DNA from: Desertifilum tharense IPPAS B-1220
GTDB lineage: Bacteria; Cyanobacteriota; Cyanobacteriia; Cyanobacteriales; Desertifilaceae
Length of the DNA stretch: 64,000 nucleotides
NCBI RefSeq assembly: GCF_001746915.1
Contig: NZ_MJGC01000099.1
Coordinates: 109,868 to 173,867 of the forward strand
Direction of reading: 5' to 3'
The notes below the pieces were generated by a model. That model saw only the letters and a list, made by a program, of their open reading frames with translations. It ran no database searches and had not been told where the DNA came from. Made by a program: the position numbers and the translations under genes. This document shows, piece by piece, positions 33,683 through 42,822 of the stretch (positions are counted from its first letter, which is position 1; every line of letters begins with the position of its first letter).

Positions 33683-34266
33683 TTGTATATGGCAGTTTAA
33701 GAGTTCCCTTTACCCGCTATACGCTGGTTGATGAGGATTCGCTGCTCGATCAAATCGAACTGGTACAGTTTAATCTGCCCAAAGCGTTTGACCAAGCGGT
33801 GCAGGTGGTCGAACAACGCGATGAAATTATCCTTGCTGCCAAAGAATATGCTCAAGAGTTGATTTTAGCGGCCGAACAGCAAGCGGCAGATATTTTAGAT
33901 GAAATGACGCTGGTGCAGCAGGCGAAACTGGAAGCCCAACAAATTCGCCATCGCGTGCAACAGGAGTGCGATGCAGCCAAAGCGAGTACCCTGGCAGAAA
34001 TTGAACGCATTCAAGAGATGGCCCAGCAAGAACTTGAAGATATGCGACGGGCGGCTATTCAAGAGTGCGAGGCGATGCAACAAGAGGCCGATGACTACGC
34101 TGATGGGGTCTTGCGCGAAATGGAAGACCGTTTAACGGAGATGTTACGGGTGATCCGCAACGGTCGCCAGCAACTCTATACCGAAGAGATCCCGGCGGTG
34201 AATCCCAAACCCACAAACAACCGCAATGCCAACTCGAATCGAGGATCGGAAGGCGCGAGAAGATAG
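33532..34266 (+). CDS. Coiled-coil (DivIVA/ATPase-b-like) protein downstream of coaD
   Basis: A 244-residue soluble protein. A variable N-terminus is followed by LVDEDSLLDQIELVQFNLPKAFDQAVQVV and a long heptad-rich helix (EYAQELILAAEQQAADILDE through MEDRLTEMLRVIRNGRQQL). Proteins of this type sit next to coaD in several cyanobacteria as I recall; function unknown. It overlaps coaD by 151 bp if ATG 33532 (MLRQDPSRN) is right. An alternative ATG at 33679 forms an ATGA with the coaD stop but would cut conserved residues ELERLKEM and has no spacing to its AAGGAG. I favour 33532. Confidence 0.75.
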   Translation: MLRQDPSRNDPESDGQNDPAEVSLTGVSERDPARVGDFDVQGELERLKEMIVYGSLRVPFTRYTLVDEDSLLDQIELVQFNLPKAFDQAVQVVEQRDEIILAAKEYAQELILAAEQQAADILDEMTLVQQAKLEAQQIRHRVQQECDAAKASTLAEIERIQEMAQQELEDMRRAAIQECEAMQQEADDYADGVLREMEDRLTEMLRVIRNGRQQLYTEEIPAVNPKPTNNRNANSNRGSEGARR

Positions 34267-34379
34267 GATAGGGAAACGTGAAGAAAATTGCGATTTTTGC
34301 GGGGTCAGTTTCGATCTCTAAGTAAAGAGGTGATTACACTGACAATATCATTTCCTACCGAAACATCCCTGGCTTTAAG

Positions 34380-35777
34380 ATGGTTTCAGATAAATTTCGT
34401 CGCCAACTCCGTCAAGAGATGAAACTGTGGTTGGCGGAGGGTCTGATCGATCCGGCTTTCTACGATCAACTTGCCGAACGTTACCAGTTAGATAGCTTAG
34501 AAACGGCGGCGAGTAACCGTTTTGTGGCTGTTCTGCTGGGCTTGGGGGGCATTCTTTTAGGGTTGGGTGCGATTACGTTTGTGGCGGCGAATTGGCAGGC
34601 TTGGTCTAGAGAAGTCAAAACGCTGTTACTCCTCAGCTTATTTGCAGGGGTGAATATTGCGGGGTTTTACCTGTGGCGATATTCGCAGCAGTCTTGGCAG
34701 CATCGCTTGGGACAAGGCTTGTTACTCCTGGGGGCGCTGATTTTGGGGGCGAACTTGGGGTTGATGTCGCAGATGTTCCACCTCAGCGGCCCGGTTTACG
34801 AGTTATTTCTGGTTTGGGGTTTAGGCGTCATTGCAATGGCTTATAGCCTGCAAATGACCTCTTTAGGGGTGATGGCAATTTTATTGCTGTTGCTGGGCTA
34901 CTGGCAGGGCGTTGGGGAGTTGTTTATGCCGGGGGAGTTCACCTGGTTGCGATCGCTCATAGAACACATGCCTCTGGTGGCCAGCTTGCTGTTTATTCCG
35001 TTAGCCTATTGGTGTCAGTCGCGCGCCATCTTTGTTTTAGGAGCGATCGCGCTGATCCCAGCTTTTAGCCTCAACCTCTCCGTCTTACAACAGATTAACC
35101 TAGATCCGGGAGCCATTACTGCGATCGCCTGTACCCTTCCCCCCGCCCTCTTATGGGGATATGATGACTTGCTGTGGCCGAGAGTCAGCAGTCGCCTGTT
35201 TCAACCCCTCGCCCGTACCCTAGCCATTTTCTTTTTCAGCATCTTCTTCTACTGGTGTTCGTTTCACTGGTTTTGGAACTTCTTTGTCGGCTTCTATTCC
35301 GCTGAAAACCGCCTCTCTAGCGCTTCCCCCCTCATCGATATCGGCTTTTTGTCTCTCCTCACCCTCTGGAAATGGACGCAGTTGATCCGCCCCCGCTGGA
35401 AACCTAAGCGCTTTTGGGGGTTAGAACTGACAACCGCTGTCATTGCCGGGTTTATTCTGGTTTCAGGGGCTACCTTACTCTGGCATTTGCGGGTTGAACC
35501 GATCCCAGTCGTGGCAACCTTTATCTTTAACGTGCAATTATTCTTGCTAGCGGCGGGTTTAATTCGGATTGGGCTAGCCTTGGGGCGACGCGATACCTTT
35601 TGGGGCGGAATGGTACTTCTCACCCTCCAAATTCTCAGCCGCATGTTGGAATACAACACCGCACTTTTGTTTAAATCGTTAGTCTTTGTATTATGTGGGG
35701 TAGGCGTGATTGCTGCGGGTTTGTGGTTTGAACGCTACCTCACCCATCGGGCACCGTCTCAGGAGGAAAGGATATGA
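34380..35777 (+). CDS. DUF2157 membrane protein
   Basis: A 465-residue polytopic membrane protein. The N-terminal soluble segment LRQEMKLWLAEGLIDPAFYDQLAERY is the DUF2157 signature, followed by about 12 hydrophobic segments starting VAVLLGLGGILLGLGAITFVA. The function is unknown. Its stop overlaps the next start (ATGA), and the partner GDYXXLXY protein is found with DUF2157 in many genomes, so the two probably act together. Confidence 0.88.
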   Translation: MVSDKFRRQLRQEMKLWLAEGLIDPAFYDQLAERYQLDSLETAASNRFVAVLLGLGGILLGLGAITFVAANWQAWSREVKTLLLLSLFAGVNIAGFYLWRYSQQSWQHRLGQGLLLLGALILGANLGLMSQMFHLSGPVYELFLVWGLGVIAMAYSLQMTSLGVMAILLLLLGYWQGVGELFMPGEFTWLRSLIEHMPLVASLLFIPLAYWCQSRAIFVLGAIALIPAFSLNLSVLQQINLDPGAITAIACTLPPALLWGYDDLLWPRVSSRLFQPLARTLAIFFFSIFFYWCSFHWFWNFFVGFYSAENRLSSASPLIDIGFLSLLTLWKWTQLIRPRWKPKRFWGLELTTAVIAGFILVSGATLLWHLRVEPIPVVATFIFNVQLFLLAAGLIRIGLALGRRDTFWGGMVLLTLQILSRMLEYNTALLFKSLVFVLCGVGVIAAGLWFERYLTHRAPSQEERI

Positions 35778-36451
35778 CGTTACCATCCAATACAGACCCT
35801 TTGGAAAACTCAACGCTGAACCCCAATATTACAGCAACGCGCCCCTCGCGCAAGCTATTACCGAGTTGGCGGTTGTGGTTGCCTTTTGTGTTTCAAGCTG
35901 CTTTGATTATTTCGGTACCCGCCCAAGCCGTCTATACCCATTTGATGGGTAAAACGGTTATCTTGCAAACAATGCCCGTCGATCCTTACGACTTGCTGCG
36001 GGGCTATTCTCAAACCCTCAGTTACGATATTTCCCGCTGGGATACGCTACAAGCCCTTCCAGGTTGGAAAGAACTGTTAGAAGAACCCAATAGCAATGAA
36101 AGCTTTCCCGCGCCAGGGACGAGTTTTTATGTGGTGTTAGAAGAACCGGAAACGCCAGAAGCCGCTAATGCGGAACCTTTACCTTGGAAACCCGTACAAG
36201 TCAGCCGCAACCGTCCTTCTCAACTCAATCCCAATCAGGTGGCGATCAAGGGCTATTTTAATTACGCTCAAATTAAGTATGGTCTAGAAACCTACTATAT
36301 GCCAGAAGACCAGCGCCAACAGATTAATCACGATATTTCGGCGGCGCAGTTAAGCGAGGATAGACCGTTTCGGGTAGAAGTGAAGGTTGATGAGCGAGGG
36401 CGGGCTGTTCCCGTGAGTCTTTGGATTAGCGATCGCAATTATCGCTTTTAA
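35774..36451 (+). CDS. GDYXXLXY domain protein
   Basis: A 225-residue protein with one N-terminal membrane segment (WLPFVFQAALIISVPAQAVYTHL) and the family block PVDPYDLLRGYSQTLSYDIS; here the name motif GDYxxLxY reads RGYSQTLSY, so the Asp is missing. The function is unknown. It overlaps the DUF2157 gene by 4 bp and converges with recX by 4 bp. Confidence 0.85.
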   Translation: MTLPSNTDPLENSTLNPNITATRPSRKLLPSWRLWLPFVFQAALIISVPAQAVYTHLMGKTVILQTMPVDPYDLLRGYSQTLSYDISRWDTLQALPGWKELLEEPNSNESFPAPGTSFYVVLEEPETPEAANAEPLPWKPVQVSRNRPSQLNPNQVAIKGYFNYAQIKYGLETYYMPEDQRQQINHDISAAQLSEDRPFRVEVKVDERGRAVPVSLWISDRNYRF

Positions 36452-36891
36452 TCGTTCCAGGCGTCTAGAACCTCGCGGGGATGAAACCCCCGATATTGCA
36501 AATACTGGCACACTTTGCGGTAAGTTTTGGGTTCTAAGTCCGCAAAGTCCTCGATGTGGTATTTGCGCTGAATTTTGGCTTTGAGTTCGTCTAATTCTTG
36601 CACGTCTGTATCGATAGCGCTTTCTTGCCAGACTTGCTCAAATAGGACAGGATCGAGTCCTTTGCTGTAGCATTTGCGCTTGAGGACAGCTTTACCATAC
36701 TTGTTAAGTCCGGTTTGGATAATTTGCTCGACTAAACGCCGATCGGACTGGTAGCCTAGCTCTTGCAAATAGGCGATCGCTTCTTGCATCTCATCCGGCG
36801 AAAACCCCTGTTGCTCTCCTTTTTGCACCAGTTGAGCCACACTATAATCTTTGCGCGATATCAGTTGTAGAAAATAAGCTTGAACTTTCAC
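36448..36891 (-). CDS. recX: RecX regulatory protein
   Basis: RecX inhibits RecA filament growth. The 147-residue product has three-helix repeats typical of the family: LQLISRKDYSVAQLVQKGEQQGF with AIAYLQELGYQSDRRLVEQII, then AVLKRKCYSKGLDPVLFEQVW and KVCQYLQYRGFHPREVLDAW. Length is normal. No recA is in the window. The gene start lies beside a repeat block that fills the upstream region. Confidence 0.85.
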   Translation of the reverse strand: MKVQAYFLQLISRKDYSVAQLVQKGEQQGFSPDEMQEAIAYLQELGYQSDRRLVEQIIQTGLNKYGKAVLKRKCYSKGLDPVLFEQVWQESAIDTDVQELDELKAKIQRKYHIEDFADLEPKTYRKVCQYLQYRGFHPREVLDAWND

Positions 36892-37027
36892 TGTCTCTGG
36901 GGGGGAAGAAGGGGGTTGGGAATTGGGAGTTAGGAGTTGGGGGAAGAAGGGGGTTGGGAGTTGGGAGTTAGGAGATGGGGGAAGAAGGGGGTTGGGAGTT
37001 AGGAATTGGGGAAGAGGAGAGAGGGCT
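36892..37027. repeat. GGGGAAGAAGGGGGTTGGGAGTT repeat block
   Basis: Tandem and degenerate units of GGTTGGGAGTTGGGAGTTAGGA with GGGGAAGAAGGG spacers fill the DNA upstream of recX. They are the opposite-strand version of the AACTCCC units elsewhere in the window. Confidence 0.8.
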
Positions 37028-37202
37028 ACCGTATATATATATCTGGTGTCTGAGTCCCAAATTTAGGTGAGATTCCCCTAAATCCCAACGATAACGCGCC
37101 GCTGCGCTCTTAAAAAAGGGACTTTGACTGCGGTTCTTCCCTCTTTTCGAGGAGGGGTAGGGAGGATCAAAACTTTGTAGAACAATGCTAGAAGACTTAT
37201 AG
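37028..37202 (-). mobile_element. Dispersed repeat element, copy 2 (inverted relative to copy 1)
   Basis: The reverse complement reads CGCTATAAGTCTTCTAGCATTG ... GTTTTGATCCTCCC ... AGCGCAGCGGCGCG ... TATATACGGTAGCC (only parts shown), in the same order as 17112-17271 with substitutions and small indels. It has no coding capacity. Two diverged inverted copies 20 kb apart suggest a non-autonomous element. Confidence 0.6.
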
Positions 37203-37525
37203 CGTTTTTTGATTGGATGAGATACGGCACGATCCCCCTAAATCCCCCTTAGTAAGGGGGACTTTGAAGAAAGTGTACTTCACGAACCTGAAAAATGCTG
37301 TATGTCTGCACGGTTGGGATAGAGGAAGGAGAGTGCTGAGTGGGAAAAGAGTGCAAAGTTCCAAGTTCCGTAGCTTGCACACCAAGCAGCGGTGTTCCGA
37401 GAAGCATGGTAGTCAGTCAGTATTTACCCCTTCTTCTCCCCAACCCCCAACTCCTAACTCCCAACTCCCTTCTTCTTCCCCAACCCCCAACTCCTAACTC
37501 CCAACTCCCTTCTTCCCCCCATCCT
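37203..37525. repeat. GTGCTGAGT / AACTCCC repeat block
   Basis: Contains CCCCTTAGTAAGGGG, AGTGCTGAGTGGGAAAAG, AGTGCAAAGTTCCAAGTTCC and, at the end, CCAACTCCCTTCTTC units. The AGTGCAAAGTTCC part is the reverse complement of DNA inside the nifEN linker. No gene is credible in the 637-bp gap. Confidence 0.75.
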
Positions 37526-37528
37526 CTT

Positions 37529-38122
37529 TTATGGTTCGACGATCACGGGCGTTCCCATTTCTACCATAGAAAAGAGGGCTAAGATATCTTGGTTATACAT
37601 CCGTATGCAGCCGTGGGAGGCGGGTTGACCTACGGAATCTTCGTTGGGGGTTCCGTGGAAGCCGATATAGTTGTTACCATCTGTCCAAAAACCAATCCAA
37701 TGAGATCCTAACGGGTTATCGGGGCCAGGTTTAAATACTTCTCCCGTCCAGGGGTGTTCCCAATAGGGATTTTCCACCATTTGCATTACTGTATAGCTGC
37801 CGACTGGGGTTTCCCAACCGGGTTTACCCACGGCGATGGGATAGGTGGTTTTGAGTTGTTCGCCTTGGTAAACGCGAACGCGTCTTTCTCCAAGTTTAAT
37901 CACAAGGCGCAGTTGTTCGGTAACGGATGGCAAAAAGCTAGCGGGTTCGCCGATGGGAGGAAGTTGGGGTTCTTCAACAGCGAATAAAGATTCGTTTAGG
38001 GTGACTGTTGGAGTTGAGGCGATCGCACTAACTTGCAGGCTGCCTAAAAGTGTAGCAATACTGACAAGGCTGGTCAAAAGCGATAATTTTTGGCGTTGCC
38101 CGTGCAATGGTTGTTTCTCCAT
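37529..38122 (-). CDS. L,D-transpeptidase (YkuD family)
   Basis: A 197-residue exported enzyme that cross-links peptidoglycan or anchors proteins to it. A hydrophobic signal (LSLLTSLVSIATLLGSLQVSAIA) precedes a YkuD domain: LVIKLGERRVRVYQGEQL, VGKPGWETPVGSYTV, IGFHGTP and the catalytic ASHGCIRMYNQD. All catalytic residues (His, Ser, Cys) are present. Monocistronic; its 3' end meets a repeat block. Confidence 0.94.
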   Translation of the reverse strand: MEKQPLHGQRQKLSLLTSLVSIATLLGSLQVSAIASTPTVTLNESLFAVEEPQLPPIGEPASFLPSVTEQLRLVIKLGERRVRVYQGEQLKTTYPIAVGKPGWETPVGSYTVMQMVENPYWEHPWTGEVFKPGPDNPLGSHWIGFWTDGNNYIGFHGTPNEDSVGQPASHGCIRMYNQDILALFSMVEMGTPVIVEP

Positions 38123-38341
38123 AGCGGTTGTCTCAAGCCCTCTAGCCTAGGTTGATTGCCAGTTTGTAATGGCGATAAACTGACAGATTATTTTACTCGA
38201 TTCCCAATCAAAAGACTACAACCGGAAGTTTGAGTCATCGCGTTAGAAATTTGACCTTTTTGAAGAAAAATCTAACTTTGTACAGAGGCTATTTTGCAAC
38301 TTCTGTGAACTTTTGATGAAGTTTCTTTAAAGGCGATCGGT

Positions 38342-39709
38342 TTAATCCAGAAAACTAATTAGCTTGAGAGCATCGGGTTTTGCCATTAACTCTTTAGCGA
38401 GCAAGTAGCCTGTAATCGTCCAAGTTTGAAACTTCCGCGCTTCCTTACCAATTAACCGACCATTTTTGCCATCATAGTATTCCGGCCAACCGTCAACCAG
38501 CAAGCGTTGTTCGGCAATTTCAATGGCTTGATGAGCTAATTCTTCTCGCCCCGTTTTAATCGCGGCGGCGACAAACATCCACAGCAAAACGGGCCAACTT
38601 CCGCCATTATGGTAAGACCAAGCCCGATTTTTAGGATCGCACCCCGTCAGCAGTTGCCACTCGCGATCGTCTAAGGCGGGATAGCATAATTTCAAGGGCA
38701 TTTCAGCCACCAGATCGTCCCAACGATAGGTAATTAATTCCATAATGGCTTGCGATTGCGGTACGCTCGCTAAATCGGCAATAATCGCCATCAAATTCCC
38801 TAGGGTAAAGAAGCGACAATCGAGTTGAGAAGGGCCTAAATTTCCGGCTAAATAACCGCCCGTCGGGGGCAACCATTTAGAGAGCCAATCAAAGGGAATG
38901 GATTCAGAATAAATATTATATTGATTGAGGGCTTCTTCGCCGTATTCTTCAACGCGATAGCGATAAATTTCGTTAAGGCGATAGTTATCTAACCAATATT
39001 CTTCGCGAATATGTCGGGCGAGGGGAACCAAACGGGTATTAACGGCTTGCAGGAACGATTTATTTTCTTCATTAACCAGAAATAATTCCTGTGCAGAGCG
39101 CAAGGCTGCGTAGAATAGGGATTGAATTTCTAGAGGATGTCCCGCTATTCCCAAGCGACGATCGATCATGCACGCGCCATCGGGAACCAGTAGGGTTGGG
39201 TAAATATCGAAGCGCGACACTAAGCATAAATCTAAAATGAGGCGAATTCCCCGTTGAAAGTCGGGGCGATGGGCTAAACCTATATCTCCTGTGGCTTTCA
39301 CATAAGCCCGCAGCATAATTAGCCACCATAAACTTGAGTCTACAGGGGTGACTCGACCAATAGCGCGATCGCCAAAATCTGCTTTTAAGATTTGTTCGCC
39401 ATTTTCGGTAGTCACCTTAAAGCTAGCAGGCATTAAGCCAAAACCGGGTTGAAAGAAGTCAAACTGTCTTTCTTTGACTTGCAAGCGCAGGGTTTTCTCT
39501 AGAAAATTCTGGACGATCTCATTTTGTCCGCGAATTAAAAATACGAGGGCAGAAGAGACAAAATCGCGAATAAAACATTGATCGTAATTCAGCGACTCCA
39601 CATCCGGATCGCAAGCGGCTACGGTACCAATGGGACGATTTTGAAAGTAAAAAACAGATTGCTCTAGGGCAGTATACGCTTTAGCGATCAAATCCGGCTG
39701 CTCTTGCAT
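38342..39709 (-). CDS. invA: GH100 neutral/alkaline invertase
   Basis: Cytosolic sucrose hydrolase of 455 residues. Conserved blocks include NYDQCFIRDFVSSALVFL, VTPVDSSLWWLIMLRAY, HPLEIQSLFYAALR and HNGGSWPVLLWMF, with the Asp and Glu catalytic residues expected in the first and third. Such enzymes work with sucrose synthesis in cyanobacteria and, in heterocystous strains, feed nitrogen fixation with reductant. The start at 39709 gives the usual length. Confidence 0.92.
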   Translation of the reverse strand: MQEQPDLIAKAYTALEQSVFYFQNRPIGTVAACDPDVESLNYDQCFIRDFVSSALVFLIRGQNEIVQNFLEKTLRLQVKERQFDFFQPGFGLMPASFKVTTENGEQILKADFGDRAIGRVTPVDSSLWWLIMLRAYVKATGDIGLAHRPDFQRGIRLILDLCLVSRFDIYPTLLVPDGACMIDRRLGIAGHPLEIQSLFYAALRSAQELFLVNEENKSFLQAVNTRLVPLARHIREEYWLDNYRLNEIYRYRVEEYGEEALNQYNIYSESIPFDWLSKWLPPTGGYLAGNLGPSQLDCRFFTLGNLMAIIADLASVPQSQAIMELITYRWDDLVAEMPLKLCYPALDDREWQLLTGCDPKNRAWSYHNGGSWPVLLWMFVAAAIKTGREELAHQAIEIAEQRLLVDGWPEYYDGKNGRLIGKEARKFQTWTITGYLLAKELMAKPDALKLISFLD

Positions 39710-39905
39710 TGCTTCTCCTCACGATCTGGACTCTATCGAAACTTAGGATACTACCCACGGCTGAAAAAATTAACTGAACTGGTTTTTCCCTGAACCTTCT
39801 CCAGATCCCCTCGCACGCACAAAAGAGGTAGTTGACACTCCTCTCGCAGAAGGGAGAGACGTTCTTGAGGGAACGCCTCTAGGGAAAAAGTAATTAAGCG
39901 ATTTT

Positions 39906-40571
39906 TTACATCGTGCTTAAGCTATTTTTGGCTTCTTGGGCGACTTGTGCCACCTCATCGCGGGTGAGTTGTTCTAAAGTTGTCTGTGCTTCTGAGGTGC
40001 CTAAGCGATGCAGCGCTTGCACCACCCGATAGCGAATTTGCCAGTCTGGGTTGGTTGCAAAGGGGATGAGTAGGGAGACGGCGCGGGGATCTCCAAGTTC
40101 GCCTAATGCGCTAATGGCGGCGGTTTGTTCGAGTTCGGTTGAAGCGCTTAAGCCTTGTTTGAGCAGATCGAACGCCCGCAAGTCTCCCAGTTCGCCTAAT
40201 GCAGCGAGAATGCTAAATTTCACCAACCACTCAGAACTCTCTTGATAGATTTGTTCGAGTTCGGGATAGGCTTCGGTTAAGTGGAGTGCGCCGAGGGAGT
40301 CGGCGGCAGCGGCTTTGACATCGGCTTCAGGATCGTTGAGGAGGCGATCGCGCAACAGTTCTAAAGCCACTTGTCGATCTTGTTCGCCTAGGCTAGAAAC
40401 CTGACTGACAGCCGCATAGCGGACTCTGACATTGGGGTCATTTGTTGCGGGTTGAATCATCTCAAACGCGATCGCCGGATCGAGTTCGCGCAGTTGGTTC
40501 ACTCCCCGCAAGCGATCGCCATAATCATCCGAACTTAATAATTGTTGAACTGACTCAGGTGTAACGCTCAT
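39906..40571 (-). CDS. nblB: HEAT-repeat protein, NblB-like (phycobilisome degradation)
   Basis: A 221-residue protein made of HEAT/PBS-lyase repeats (VRVRYAAVSQVSSLGEQ, ADVKAAAADSLGALH, KFSILAALGELGDLRAFDLL, TAAISALGELGDPRAVSLL, WQIRYRVVQALHRLGT). N-terminus MSVTPESVQQLLSSDDYGDRLRGVNQL and length match NblB as I remember it, a protein needed for phycobilisome breakdown under nutrient stress. Other PBS-lyase HEAT proteins are the alternative. About 50 bp separates it from the CBS gene on the same strand. Confidence 0.75.
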   Translation of the reverse strand: MSVTPESVQQLLSSDDYGDRLRGVNQLRELDPAIAFEMIQPATNDPNVRVRYAAVSQVSSLGEQDRQVALELLRDRLLNDPEADVKAAAADSLGALHLTEAYPELEQIYQESSEWLVKFSILAALGELGDLRAFDLLKQGLSASTELEQTAAISALGELGDPRAVSLLIPFATNPDWQIRYRVVQALHRLGTSEAQTTLEQLTRDEVAQVAQEAKNSLSTM

Positions 40572-40621
40572 GCTTTTTTTATGATGTTTCCCTTAAAGAG
40601 GTTGCTTAAACAAAATGCTGA

Positions 40622-41077
40622 CTAAGCTTTAACCATTGAGCGAATAATATCGCCACGGGTGAGAATTCCGACTAAAGTTCCCGCTTCATCGAGTACCGGA
40701 AGGCGGCGAATATTCCGTTCGTGCATCAGCTTGGCTGCATCTTTTAAGGGTCGATCGACTTCAATCGTAATGGGGCGATCGCTCATCACCTCTGCCACGG
40801 TTAACCCCATTGCTTTGTGCAAGTCTTTTTCATAGGTGGCGGGATTTTGCAGAAAAATTACGCTATCGAGCAGCATAATATAAGGCGGTGGCGTCACTCC
40901 CGTTTCTTGCCAGAGCAGGTCACTTTCGGAGATTACGCCGATTAACTTGCCTTCTTCGACCACCGGAAGCCCGCTAATGCGATGTTCGGCGAGGGTGTTA
41001 ATGGCTTGCTGGAGGGTGGCTTTGGGGTTCACCACCACCGGATCGCGGGTCATCACATCAGCAACAAGTTTGGGCAT
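40622..41077 (-). CDS. Tandem CBS-domain protein
   Basis: A 151-residue protein with two CBS domains: VADVMTRDPVVVNPKATLQQAINTLAEHRISGLPVV with LIGVISESDLL, and VAEVMSDRPITIEVDRPLKDAAKLMHERNIRRLPVL with LVGILTRGDIIRS. It likely binds adenine nucleotides and regulates another protein. The insert between the halves (TGVTPPPYIMLLDSVIF) is typical of this subgroup. It lies upstream of the nblB-like gene, possibly in one transcript. Confidence 0.92.
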   Translation of the reverse strand: MPKLVADVMTRDPVVVNPKATLQQAINTLAEHRISGLPVVEEGKLIGVISESDLLWQETGVTPPPYIMLLDSVIFLQNPATYEKDLHKAMGLTVAEVMSDRPITIEVDRPLKDAAKLMHERNIRRLPVLDEAGTLVGILTRGDIIRSMVKA

Positions 41078-41146
41078 ACGTGCTTATCACTCTCAAAATT
41101 AGCAGTCAACGCTTCAATTTTAAGAGATTGTGGGGGACAACCGAAG

Positions 41147-42196
41147 CTACATCGGCAGTTGACAAAAGGTTTCTAGAATCGTAATGCAGTTGGCGATCGC
41201 GCCTAAATGGGCAATTTCATAACCGTGGGTGTTCTGGGTGGGGAAGGCTAAACAGGCGGCTTTGGGAACGCAACCAAATTTCATGGCGATCGATCCATCG
41301 CTACCAAACCCGCTAATAACTGCCAGTTGAACGGGTATCTCTGCCATTTGCGCCGCCAGTTGCAATTGCTGATTCAACCCCTCATCGTAGATGCCGTAGC
41401 CATCTTGAGAGAGTAAAACTGGGGCCTCGCCGTCTTCAATCGGATATTCTGGCGCTAGGGGACAAATTTCTAAGGCAATTAACGCTTCTAAGCGCTGGCG
41501 TTGGGCAAAGTATAGCGCGCCAACTGCCCCAACTTCCTCTTTAGCGGAGGCGACTAGGTAAATATCAATGGCTGGCTGTTTCACCCGTTCTGCTAAGGCT
41601 AAAAGAATTGCTACTGAGGCCTTGTTATCTAGGGTATAGCTGCCAATATAATCTTTGAGGCGGATGGGATGCTTGCGATGTTTGCCAATTACCACGCGGG
41701 TTCCCGGACGAATTCCCGCCGCTTCTAATTCCTCGGCGCTGCATTTGGTTTCTACCCAAGCATCTTCCCACGCTAGCGGCATATCGGTCTGTTGGGCTTT
41801 CTGGGGCGATTCGTGGGAGACATGGCGAGAACCAAAACTGAGGATACCGCTTAAGGTAGCGCGATCGCCCAATAAATCGACAACGCCTTCCCCATACACC
41901 CAGGGAAACGCGCCGCCGAGTTTGCGGACTTCGACTTTTCCCGCGTCTCCAATGGTTTTAACAATTGCGCCAATTTCATCTTTATGGGCGGTAATGGCGA
42001 TCGCTCTTTGAGAGTCTTTTCCCGGTATCCTAATCATCAGATTTCCCGCCGCGTCTAAGTTGGCTTCTACCTGCATACTCGCCAAGCGACTCAGCAAGAA
42101 CCGATCGATTTCTCCTTCCACCCCACTCGGCGAATGCTGCAATACCAATTCTTCAATCGTTTCAAACAGTCGATCGTAAATCTCACTCATACCCAT
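41147..42196 (-). CDS. M42 family metallopeptidase (dinuclear Zn/Co aminopeptidase)
   Basis: A 349-residue cytosolic aminopeptidase. Metal ligands and catalytic residues are visible: His in ITAHKDEIG, Asp in SYTLDNKAS, Glu pair in ASAKEEVGAVGA, a downstream Glu/Asp, and His in PTQNTHGYEIAHL. It is annotated as FrvX/glutamyl aminopeptidase-like in related genomes. Length fits. Two starts, ATG 42196 and two codons later, are equivalent. Confidence 0.92.
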   Translation of the reverse strand: MGMSEIYDRLFETIEELVLQHSPSGVEGEIDRFLLSRLASMQVEANLDAAGNLMIRIPGKDSQRAIAITAHKDEIGAIVKTIGDAGKVEVRKLGGAFPWVYGEGVVDLLGDRATLSGILSFGSRHVSHESPQKAQQTDMPLAWEDAWVETKCSAEELEAAGIRPGTRVVIGKHRKHPIRLKDYIGSYTLDNKASVAILLALAERVKQPAIDIYLVASAKEEVGAVGALYFAQRQRLEALIALEICPLAPEYPIEDGEAPVLLSQDGYGIYDEGLNQQLQLAAQMAEIPVQLAVISGFGSDGSIAMKFGCVPKAACLAFPTQNTHGYEIAHLGAIANCITILETFCQLPM

Positions 42197-42258
42197 CTAG
42201 CGAAACAGTTCTATTCCATGATGCGTTAAACGAACTTTGAAATGACCCTCAGCCTCAC

Positions 42259-42786
42259 TCAACCGACCGCTAATAAAAGATTAAGCTTACTTTTTAATTC
42301 TGGAGAAACCAATAATGGATTGTATGTTTCACCTTGGTAAGGCTGCCAGACATAGCCAGAACTGAACGGGCGAAAGGTTGAAATGACACCTAGCTGATTG
42401 GCAATTGCGATCGCTAATACTAAGCCGGGAAACTCTAGATTGGAAGATTCTAAGAGCAATTCACTATAGGTTCTAAACTCATCAACTTCAACACCCACCA
42501 AAGCATAACGAAATGGGGGGGCTGATTGTAAATGCTGATACAATAAAATTCCCAATTCCGTCAATAAATAAGCATCTTCTGGAGTCGCCACTCCCGTTTC
42601 CGTCACGCTTTGAGGACAAACTCTACACCACCAGTTCTCCTCAAGATCCTGAAAGACATCAGCGCGAACCTGATATTGAAGATTGTTAGAGAGTACCCCT
42701 TGGGTTTGTTGAAAATGTTGAGCAAATTGCTTGGCGTTGCCTTCTTGTGTGCCACACTCTGCCGATAAACTAAAGACCCATACCAT
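42259..42786 (-). CDS. Unknown protein, possible immunity partner of the upstream gene
   Basis: A 175-residue protein of unknown family. It is soluble and acidic, with WWCRVCPQSVTETG near residue 53, LLTELGILLYQHLQSAPPFRYALVGVEVDEF in the middle and a Leu-rich end. It starts about 36 bp after the stop of the upstream gene on the same strand, so the two are cotranscribed. If the upstream gene is a toxin, this would be the immunity protein; that is inference from order only. Confidence 0.6.
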   Translation of the reverse strand: MVWVFSLSAECGTQEGNAKQFAQHFQQTQGVLSNNLQYQVRADVFQDLEENWWCRVCPQSVTETGVATPEDAYLLTELGILLYQHLQSAPPFRYALVGVEVDEFRTYSELLLESSNLEFPGLVLAIAIANQLGVISTFRPFSSGYVWQPYQGETYNPLLVSPELKSKLNLLLAVG

Positions 42787-42822
42787 TAATTAATCCATCC
42801 GCAATCATCTACAAATATTGCT

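Noticed and set aside
37213..37582. Open frames reading through the GTGCTGAGT/AACTCCC repeats
   Set aside because: The products are low-complexity Pro/Ser/Asn strings from repeat DNA and overlap the L,D-transpeptidase gene.
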